NCBI GenBank assembly: GCA_030426785.1
Contig: JAUHXY010000014.1
Span: 1 to 33,522 of the forward strand
Source: a bacterium
Lineage (GTDB): Bacteria; Planctomycetota; UBA1135; GCA-002686595
Length of the DNA: 33,522 nucleotides
Reading direction: 5' to 3'
Under the pieces are notes generated by a model. That model was not told where the DNA came from. It saw only the letters and a program-made list of their open reading frames with translations, and ran no database searches. Shown here in pieces: positions 33,440 to 33,522 of the stretch (its first letter is position 1; each line of letters starts with the position of its first letter). A program made the translations under genes and the position numbers.

Positions 33440-33522
33440 TCACCAATCGAGCCGCAACGTCCGCGCGACGTGGTCCTGGATGGGCTGGGGTACGCCGAGG
33501 TCTTGGGCGAGGGGTTGCCAAC
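33440..33522 (-). CDS. C-terminal end of an unknown protein (partial)
   Basis: Reading in from the right edge on the minus strand, one frame gives WQPLAQDLGVPQPIQDHVAR then TLRLDW and a TGA at 33442-33440. The sequence looks like a real protein tail and GC is back to the usual level. The other two frames are less protein-like. The family cannot be decided from 26 residues. Confidence 0.45.
   Translation of the reverse strand, partial: WQPLAQDLGVPQPIQDHVARTLRLDW

Noticed and set aside
1-33522. CRISPR arrays, tRNA or rRNA genes, insertion sequences or prophage genes
   Set aside because: No regularly spaced repeats, tRNA-like cloverleaf, rRNA segments, transposase, integrase or phage structural genes were recognised on either strand.

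Overview
The window looks like a chromosomal segment of a GC-rich Planctomycetota bacterium. The best evidence is the pair of a DUF1501 protein with a twin-arginine start and a PSCyt1/PSCyt2/PSD1 cytochrome-like protein, a pairing characteristic of planctomycetes. Many secreted proteins and lipoproteins, Pro/Arg-rich coding and about 65% GC over most of the window fit this. I cannot place it below phylum from sequence alone.

Layout. 1-5,154: the end of an unknown gene and a terminator, a PQQ-type sugar dehydrogenase lipoprotein (+), then a tightly packed minus-strand operon of an S8 protease, a lipoprotein and a small Cys-rich DUF5522 protein. 5,343-12,634: a plus-strand run with an IMPACT/YigZ protein followed by an ion and osmotic stress group (MscL, MscS, an AAA ATPase overlapping MscS, a ClC channel/antiporter with CBS domains, a KefB/TrkA-type antiporter). 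12,822-13,730: a bacilliredoxin and an unknown protein. 13,727-15,491: two minus-strand alpha/beta hydrolases. 15,557-19,399: a minus-strand SsuABC/NrtABC-like importer (ATPase, permease, binding protein) with a porin-like gene upstream. 19,620-20,617: a lipoprotein and a possible gene remnant. 20,696-26,101: three secreted proteins that share one C-terminal domain of about 150 residues. 26,428-30,738: DUF1501 and a frameshifted PSD1 gene. 30,888-31,247: a small ABM-fold protein. 31,363-33,272: a decayed, lower-GC fourth member of the shared-domain family. The window ends in the tail of another minus-strand gene.

The two most notable observations are these. First, the binding-protein gene is split by a single in-frame TGA exactly where I expect a family Cys (context LPVT-TGA-HLTCPV), which makes it a candidate selenoprotein, with a simple nonsense mutation as the alternative. 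Second, four secreted proteins with different N-terminal parts end in the same conserved domain (GP..FGYF, FQLWHR, SN(F/Y)SNG motifs), which looks like a lineage-specific C-terminal module, perhaps for sorting or anchoring. A further point is a remnant of the DUF1501 3' end at 23,931-23,988 that forms a direct repeat with the intact gene end at 26,429-26,486 and brackets one of the shared-domain genes.

Three genes in the window carry apparent lesions (binding protein, PSD1, fourth family member). Part of this could be assembly error, and I cannot separate error from real decay without reads.
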